The position numbers and the translations under genes were made by a program. From Burkholderiaceae bacterium (GTDB lineage Bacteria; Pseudomonadota; Gammaproteobacteria; Burkholderiales; Burkholderiaceae_C): a stretch of 64,000 nt of DNA. This document shows positions 59,528 through 64,000 of this stretch, in pieces. Numbering within the stretch: the first letter of the stretch is position 1; the number at the start of each line of letters is the position of its first letter. The stretch covers positions 1 through 64,000 of the forward strand of contig JAFALA010000007.1 in the NCBI GenBank assembly GCA_019234815.1. Reading direction: 5' to 3'. The notes under the pieces are model-generated. The model saw nothing but the letters and a program-made list of their open reading frames with translations. It was not told the DNA's origin and made no database searches.

Positions 59528-60630
59528 CCGTAATAGTCCTTGATTCAAGTCGACGTACCGAAGGCGTGGCGCATGTGGCCGCGTACGGGCTTGCCGCCAC
59601 CGTCGTAGCGGCGCTCTCACCTCTGACCCTGCAGGCCTGGGACTTGTTCATCCTGGGGCTCGTCTTGGCCGCCCTGTGCTGGGCGTCGTACCGCTGGATT
59701 GCGCTGTCTCGCGCGGTGCTTGCGGCTGGCGCACTGGCTGCGGTGAGTTGCTGGACTCAAGGCTGGGGCATGCAAATGCTCAGCCATACCCTCGCAAGCA
59801 GCCAGGCCCAGCTGCTGGGCATGTGTCTGGCCACCTGGACGGCCAGCCTGGCGTCGCTGCCGGCATGGTTCCGAGGCCGTGCCGGCCGACTGGCGACACG
59901 CGCCACCTGGTTGGCATTGGTGCTGGGCCTGAGCGGACTTGCCTTGCGCTGGATCGAGTCCTACAGCATTGGCGACGGCGGCATGGGCCATGTTCCTATC
60001 AGCAACCTCTACGAAGTTTTTGCGCTCTTCATCATCATCGTCAATGCCATGCAACTTGGCGTGCAGCGCGACGTAGCGATGCAGGGCGTGGCCGCGTTTA
60101 CCTCTTGGGTGGGGTCGGCGGCCGCAGGCTTCATGGTGTGGTATGCGCTGGCACGCGGCGGCCACGAGATTCAACCGCTGGTTCCGGCCCTGGATTCCTA
60201 TTGGATGAAGCTGCACGTCCCCGCCAACTTCATTGGTTATGGTGCCTTTTGCCTGGCGGCAATGACTGCAGTAGCCTGGCTGGCGGCAGGGACGGCGTTC
60301 GCCCAAAACCGGTTGCCGGATCGCTCGGTGCTGGAGGAAACCACGTATCGACTGATCGCCACCGGATTTGCCTTCTTCACGATCGCGACCATTCTGGGAG
60401 CTCTCTGGGCGGCAGAGGCCTGGGGCGGTTATTGGAGCTGGGACCCCAAGGAAACCTGGGCCTTGGTCGTCTGGTTGAATTACGCCGCGTGGCTGCATCT
60501 GCGCCTGGTCAAGGGTCATCGCGGTACGTTGATGGCCTGGTGGGCCCTGGTGGGACTGTTGGTCACCTTGTTCGCCTTTTTGGGCGTCAATGTGTACCTG
60601 TCCGGGCTTCATTCTTACGGAACGCTGTGA
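59524..60630 (+). CDS. ccsA: System II cytochrome c synthetase CcsA (ResC)
   Basis: 368 residues with about eight helices. The heme-handling WWD region is AWGGYWSWDPKETWALVVW (W300 to D307), and candidate heme-ligand histidines are His231 and His363 with His156 and His325 elsewhere. The start overlaps the ccsB stop (ATGA), and the stop overlaps the next start by 1 nt. Confidence 0.9.
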   Translation: MTVIVLDSSRRTEGVAHVAAYGLAATVVAALSPLTLQAWDLFILGLVLAALCWASYRWIALSRAVLAAGALAAVSCWTQGWGMQMLSHTLASSQAQLLGMCLATWTASLASLPAWFRGRAGRLATRATWLALVLGLSGLALRWIESYSIGDGGMGHVPISNLYEVFALFIIIVNAMQLGVQRDVAMQGVAAFTSWVGSAAAGFMVWYALARGGHEIQPLVPALDSYWMKLHVPANFIGYGAFCLAAMTAVAWLAAGTAFAQNRLPDRSVLEETTYRLIATGFAFFTIATILGALWAAEAWGGYWSWDPKETWALVVWLNYAAWLHLRLVKGHRGTLMAWWALVGLLVTLFAFLGVNVYLSGLHSYGTL

Positions 60631-60905
60631 TGTCTGAAGCCACCGTGTTCTCATTTCTCGCCATGGGCTTTCTGGCTGCCAGCGCCGCGGCCTGGCTGCT
60701 GCACTCTCTGCCCAGGCTCTGGCAGGGGTTGCTCGTCTCGCTGGCCCTATGGCTGATTTGGCTGAGCATAGGCTGGCTGCTGGACCCGCTCACCCAGCAG
60801 GCCCGGCTGCCTGGGCAAGCCGCGGCCGTTGGTGCGGCCGTGTTCGCCGTGTTCGGCTTTCCCATGTATGCATTGCGGCTGCTGCTGCGAAACATGCCCT
60901 CTTGA
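60630..60905 (+). CDS. small membrane protein in cytochrome operon
   Basis: 91 residues with three hydrophobic segments and no motif that I recognise. Its start overlaps the ccsA stop (TGATG), so it is translationally coupled. It could be an assembly partner of CcsBA or of the copper proteins; no function can be assigned. Confidence 0.65.
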   Translation: MSEATVFSFLAMGFLAASAAAWLLHSLPRLWQGLLVSLALWLIWLSIGWLLDPLTQQARLPGQAAAVGAAVFAVFGFPMYALRLLLRNMPS

Positions 60906-60941
60906 ATATGAACCTGATCCTGAAGCACGAAAGGAAATATC

Positions 60942-61259
60942 TTGTCTGGCACTCCGACCTTCATCGTCAATCTGAAAAATCTTGATTTGTCGCGCGGCGA
61001 GGCGATCCTGTTTGCCATGTTCGAATGCCTAGATGTCGGTCATTCGATGGTGCTCAGCGATATCCGAAATCCGCAGCCGATTCGAGCTCAACTGGAGTCC
61101 CGCAACCCCGGAGGTTTTGTCTGGGTTGCGCTGGAAAACGGTCCTTTGAATTGGCAAATCAAACTGACCCGACGCAATGCATGCGCAGAAGAGTCGTTTT
61201 CGTGCTGCTCCGGCGGCGCCTGCGGCGGCGGGAGTGGTATAGGGGGAGAACTTCAATGA
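60942..61259 (+). CDS. DUF2249 protein with cysteine-rich C-terminal tail
   Basis: 105 residues. Residues 10-78 match the DUF2249 fold (LDVGHSMVLSDIRNPQPI, then PGGFVWVALENGPLNWQI). The last 20 residues contain CCSGGACGGG, an unusual cysteine cluster that could bind a metal or act as a redox or persulfide site. The start is TTG at 60942, chosen because AAGGAA lies 5 nt before it and no ATG fits. DUF2249 domains recur with hemerythrins and NO-related genes. Confidence 0.75.
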   Translation: MSGTPTFIVNLKNLDLSRGEAILFAMFECLDVGHSMVLSDIRNPQPIRAQLESRNPGGFVWVALENGPLNWQIKLTRRNACAEESFSCCSGGACGGGSGIGGELQ

Positions 61260-62026
61260 AGTTTGATGTTCGCCTGGAGCAGGCACAACTGTCCGATGCA
61301 TGCGAAGTCCTCAGGCGGAGTTATGAGCGTGGCTGGATCAGCACGCGCGACGGCAATGTGTCCTTGCGGTTGACGGCGGGCAGCTTTCATATCTCGCCGT
61401 CCGGCGCACGTAAATTCGCCCTGAACCCGGAGGACTTTGTCCTGGCCGAGCGCGATGCCACAGGACAGTACCAGCTGTCCGCATCGCGTCTGGGTGCCAA
61501 GCCGTCAGGAGAGATGGAACTGCACCAGCGCCTGCATGCCTTGATGCCGCCAGACCGGCGTGCAGTTCTGCATCTGCATCCGACATCGACCGTCGCGGCC
61601 ATGTTTGCCGGCATGCGCTTGGCGGCAGTTGCTGACGGATTCCCGGAAGTGGCCCGCTATACCAGGGTGGGACCGGATGTACCCGCCTTGCCCGCGACGA
61701 GTGGCGTGCTGGCCGAGGCCACCGCGGCCGTATTCAGCGGAGCATTGCCAGCGCTCCCAGATATCGTCGGACTCGACCGTCATGGCGTCGTGGCAATCGG
61801 ACGGGACGTGTGGGACTGCTACGAACACGTCGAAAGGCTGGAGCACATCTGTCAGATCGTGCTCCATGCGGCGGCTGCACATGGCGTATTTGCGCAACTG
61901 CGCGCAGCGGGCCTGCAAGTTGCTACTGGGTCTGCGTCGTCCGAGGGGATGCAGCTGCCGGATGCAGCAGTCCACGGTAGGCGATCCAGATCACGGCACC
62001 GAACATCAGCAGCGCGGCAGCGATGA
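61256..62026 (+). CDS. class II aldolase / adducin family protein
   Basis: 256 residues. Zn ligands fit the family: LHLHPTSTVA (His-x-His) and CYEHVERLEHI. An early acid and GNVSLRL stretch fit the substrate pocket. The ATG overlaps the DUF2249 stop (ATGA). The last 35 residues are Arg/Ser-rich and overlap, on the opposite strand, the end of the membrane protein gene at 61923-62531, which suggests a lost stop codon or a recent rearrangement. Substrate unknown; an aldolase in such an operon is unexpected. Confidence 0.75.
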   Translation: MKFDVRLEQAQLSDACEVLRRSYERGWISTRDGNVSLRLTAGSFHISPSGARKFALNPEDFVLAERDATGQYQLSASRLGAKPSGEMELHQRLHALMPPDRRAVLHLHPTSTVAAMFAGMRLAAVADGFPEVARYTRVGPDVPALPATSGVLAEATAAVFSGALPALPDIVGLDRHGVVAIGRDVWDCYEHVERLEHICQIVLHAAAAHGVFAQLRAAGLQVATGSASSEGMQLPDAAVHGRRSRSRHRTSAARQR

Positions 62027-62531
62027 GGCCGTCGCCCGCCAGCAGTTGGTCCTGCAGCAGGTAGTTGACGCACAGCCGCGTTTCCGACTCGCGATAGAGC
62101 ATGCCGGCGCTGGCGGCCATCCAGGCCAGGTTGCCGAGGAAAAAAACCTGCACGCCAGGCGTGCATTCGGGACGCGGAAGCGCCAGCAGGGCTCCGGCCG
62201 CGAGCCAGCTGAAATGTCGAGCCGAGTAGGCCGCGGGCGTTAGCAGCGCTTCGTCCAGGGCGGCTGGGATCATCCAGTAGGAGAACACCATCAGCAGCGC
62301 AGTCATGGCGCTCAGGCCCATGGCATTGAGGCGGCCTAGGCGGCTGCTTAGTTGCGCCGGTAGCATGTTGCCCAATGTCCAGCCACAGGTCAGCAAAATG
62401 GGAAATTCGAGCAGCATGACAAGGCTCATGCGCGCATCGACAGCGTGCCGAATCGATGGCCACAGCAGGAGGCTGGCCATGCAAAGCGGCAGCATCCTGA
62501 CCAGCATGAGCTGGCGCGCGCCCAGCTTCAT
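61923..62531 (-). CDS. multi-spanning membrane protein after SCO gene
   Basis: 202 residues with about five or six hydrophobic segments. It resembles poorly described membrane proteins found beside SCO and cytochrome oxidase assembly genes; I cannot assign a family with confidence. Its ATG overlaps the SCO stop (ATGA). Its last 104 bp overlap the aldolase gene tail to tail. Confidence 0.65.
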   Translation of the reverse strand: MKLGARQLMLVRMLPLCMASLLLWPSIRHAVDARMSLVMLLEFPILLTCGWTLGNMLPAQLSSRLGRLNAMGLSAMTALLMVFSYWMIPAALDEALLTPAAYSARHFSWLAAGALLALPRPECTPGVQVFFLGNLAWMAASAGMLYRESETRLCVNYLLQDQLLAGDGLIAAALLMFGAVIWIAYRGLLHPAAASPRTTQTQ

Positions 62532-63223
62532 GAACCGCCTCCATTGGCATGCGCCAGGTGTTGTGCCGCGGCCAGGGCCTGGCGCCAATCGCCGTAGTTC
62601 CAGATGCCACGGACCCGGCCAGCGGCGTCTATCAGATGGATGTCGCCGTTGTGTACATAGCCGCCTTGACCGTCGGGCAGCGCTACAACGCCAAGTTCGC
62701 GCAGGTACCGGGTCGACTGCTCCTGGTCTAGCGGCGCCATGACCTGCCAATGTTGGGGATTTGCGCCAAAGCGGTTTGCATACTTGGCCAAGTCCACGCC
62801 GCTGTCTTCGTCTGGTGCAATCGACAGAGAGAGTAGACCCACGGATGTGTCGGACTCCGCGCTCAACAGCGCCTGTGCCTGCTGGAATTCACTGCCTAGG
62901 GCGAGGCAAACCGATGCGCAGCGCGTGTAAATGAAGTCGACGAGGTAGAGTCGTTCCGACTTGTGTGCGATGCCGCCCTTGTTGCCCGAGCCAGCTGCGG
63001 CGTCAAAGGCAAGGTGCTGCCGGCCCGCCGCGTCGCGCAACCAGAGCGCAGACGTTTGCAACTGACCCTGACGGGCCTCGGCCTGTCGGCGGCTTTCCAG
63101 CGTCCAGTACTCAAATCCTGCCGTGAGGCGCGCAGACTGCGATAAAAAGATAGCCAGGCTGGCCATGCAAAGTAGGGCCGTAGGAACCAGGCGAGGCGCG
63201 CGGCTGGGTGGGCTGGTGTCCAT
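62528..63223 (-). CDS. SCO1/SenC copper chaperone
   Basis: 231 residues with an N-terminal anchor helix (about 12-30). The thioredoxin-like domain has copper ligands Cys102 and Cys106 (CASVC) and His191 or 196 (HNGDIHL). The Pro usually following the second Cys is replaced by Leu. SCO proteins deliver copper to periplasmic enzymes such as cytochrome oxidase CuA; here NirK or NcgA could also be clients (inference). It follows the globin gene by 32 bp. Confidence 0.87.
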   Translation of the reverse strand: MDTSPPSRAPRLVPTALLCMASLAIFLSQSARLTAGFEYWTLESRRQAEARQGQLQTSALWLRDAAGRQHLAFDAAAGSGNKGGIAHKSERLYLVDFIYTRCASVCLALGSEFQQAQALLSAESDTSVGLLSLSIAPDEDSGVDLAKYANRFGANPQHWQVMAPLDQEQSTRYLRELGVVALPDGQGGYVHNGDIHLIDAAGRVRGIWNYGDWRQALAAAQHLAHANGGGS

Positions 63224-63255
63224 GGGCGATCCATTCGGCTGCAGGCCTGCGCAAT

Positions 63256-63699
63256 CTAGACGGCCTCGTAGGCGACCGCCACGCCGTCCTGAACAATGAA
63301 GCGCGCAAACTGTTCGAAAAAGCCATAGAACAGATTGCGACCTATGCCCTGCGCGGTTTGCTGCAACTCCTCCGCAATATCCGCATCGAAGAGAGCCGAG
63401 GTGTGGCGATGCCACAGCGTGATCCAGCGCAGGAAGTGCTCGGGCGTGATCTTGGTGGTTTCTGCCAGGGCGACGTGCTTGCTGAAAACATTGCCCCGAA
63501 AACTCCTGCTGCCCAGCATGACGGTGCTCCAGAAATCAGTCATCCGTTCAAGGTGCTGCTCCCAATGGGCGCCGATGACGGGCTCGAAAACCGGTCCGAG
63601 CAATTCGTCTCGCCGGATGTCGTCGTAGAAACTGCAGACCAGTTGAGCCAAATCCTCCCTGCAGATGGCGCCAGATTCTCGCGTGCTGATAGAGGCCAT
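63256..63699 (-). CDS. group III truncated hemoglobin
   Basis: 147 residues. Key heme-pocket residues fit group III: Tyr25 (B10), proximal His75, Trp96 (G8) and the WEQHLERMTDFWSTVML stretch. Such globins bind O2 and NO and are induced by NO in some bacteria. A 17-bp NsrR-like palindrome lies 17 nt before its ATG. First gene of the leftward set with SCO and the membrane protein. Confidence 0.88.
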   Translation of the reverse strand: MASISTRESGAICREDLAQLVCSFYDDIRRDELLGPVFEPVIGAHWEQHLERMTDFWSTVMLGSRSFRGNVFSKHVALAETTKITPEHFLRWITLWHRHTSALFDADIAEELQQTAQGIGRNLFYGFFEQFARFIVQDGVAVAYEAV

Positions 63700-63715
63700 A
63701 TGTGGTTCAAAAAAG

Positions 63716-63732
63716 ATTCATTAAAAATGAAT
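63716..63732. promoter_or_regulatory. NsrR-like palindrome before truncated hemoglobin gene
   Basis: ATTCATTAAAAATGAAT, a perfect 6-bp inverted repeat with a 5-nt spacer, the same geometry as at 49792-49808. Its centre is 25 nt before the ATG, a position suited to repression. Confidence 0.55.
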
Positions 63733-63769
63733 TATAAAAAAGACAATCTATCCGGGCAATTCCATGGCC

Positions 63770-64000
63770 TTACTCGTGAGGGGGAAGTTCCTTTTCTCCG
63801 GCAAACGGCGCGCTGCGGGCGTGATGCTCCTCGCGGGCCTTGGCGACGGTGTCGGCCGTGACGGGCGCCGCTGTATTGCCCCACTGGCTGCGCACGTGGC
63901 TCAGTACCGCAGCAATCTGGTCGTCGCTCAGTTGGTCCTTGAAGGCGGGCATGGCGCCGTTGTAGCTGGTGCCTTTTACCGTGATGGCGCCATTGATGCC
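63770..64000 (-). CDS. cytochrome c, C-terminal part (cut by window edge)
   Basis: The frame is open to the window end. It reads GAITVKGTSYNGAMPAFKDQL and then SDDQIAAVLSHVRSQWGN, the Met-ligand loop and final helix of a class I cytochrome c. The heme motif would lie beyond the edge. The tail after WGN is charged, with three His. It could be a free cytochrome or the C-terminal domain of a larger protein such as an oxidase subunit II. Confidence 0.75.
   Translation of the reverse strand, partial: GINGAITVKGTSYNGAMPAFKDQLSDDQIAAVLSHVRSQWGNTAAPVTADTVAKAREEHHARSAPFAGEKELPPHE

Overview
The window looks like chromosomal DNA of a high-GC betaproteobacterium, most likely of the order Burkholderiales (Alcaligenaceae- or Comamonadaceae-like). 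The basis is the high-GC coding style, several LysR regulators, the DUF1302/DUF1329 outer-membrane module and System II cytochrome c maturation genes. The organism assignment is inference from gene content only.

Layout. (1) 1-640: edge of an old integration site, with the 3' 35 nt of an initiator tRNA-Met, a terminator hairpin and a decayed integrase-like tail. (2) 641-12.1 kb: a membrane PAS-GGDEF-EAL protein, then a tripartite RND efflux operon (pump, adaptor, outer-membrane lipoprotein, FUSC remnant), divergent from an OmpR-type response regulator and sensor kinase. (3) 12.1-15.2 kb: IS6-family remnant, cupin, PAS-GAF-GGDEF-EAL protein. (4) 15.6-30.6 kb: a LysR regulator divergent from a polyamine-type ABC importer, an aldehyde dehydrogenase and an APC permease, followed by the DUF1302-DUF1329-RND-YCF48 outer-membrane/transport module. 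(5) 30.7-36.5 kb: GAF-GGDEF protein, an AT-richer periplasmic binding protein, a chemoreceptor, a DinB-like protein and a second LysR regulator. (6) 36.6-46.4 kb: an acyl-CoA degradation operon (FadB-like fusion, thiolase, two acyl-CoA dehydrogenases, enoyl-CoA hydratase, acyl-CoA synthetase, SDR). (7) 46.5-47.6 kb: a scar with a second copy of the integrase-like tail, a VF530 gene and a decayed KAP-type P-loop ATPase.

(8) 47.6-64.0 kb is the most interesting part. A hemerythrin-like protein and a TlpA/outer-membrane protein pair precede a 12-gene collinear block, mostly overlapping or tightly spaced: two-domain type C multicopper oxidase, diheme and monoheme cytochromes c, copper nitrite reductase (the ncgABC-nirK arrangement known from Nitrosomonas europaea), Cu(I)/Ag(I) RND efflux cusBA, System II cytochrome c synthetase ccsB-ccsA, a small membrane protein, a DUF2249 protein with a cysteine-rich tail and a class II aldolase. 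Facing it on the minus strand are a cytochrome c (cut by the window edge), a group III truncated hemoglobin, a SCO copper chaperone and a membrane protein. The same 17-bp geometry (ATTCAT-N5-ATGAAT) lies before the outer-membrane gene and the truncated globin, and a half-degenerate copy sharing 12 identical bases with the globin site lies before ncgA. I read this as one nitrosative-stress and copper regulon, plausibly NsrR-controlled, that joins nitrite reduction, electron delivery, heme attachment and copper handling.
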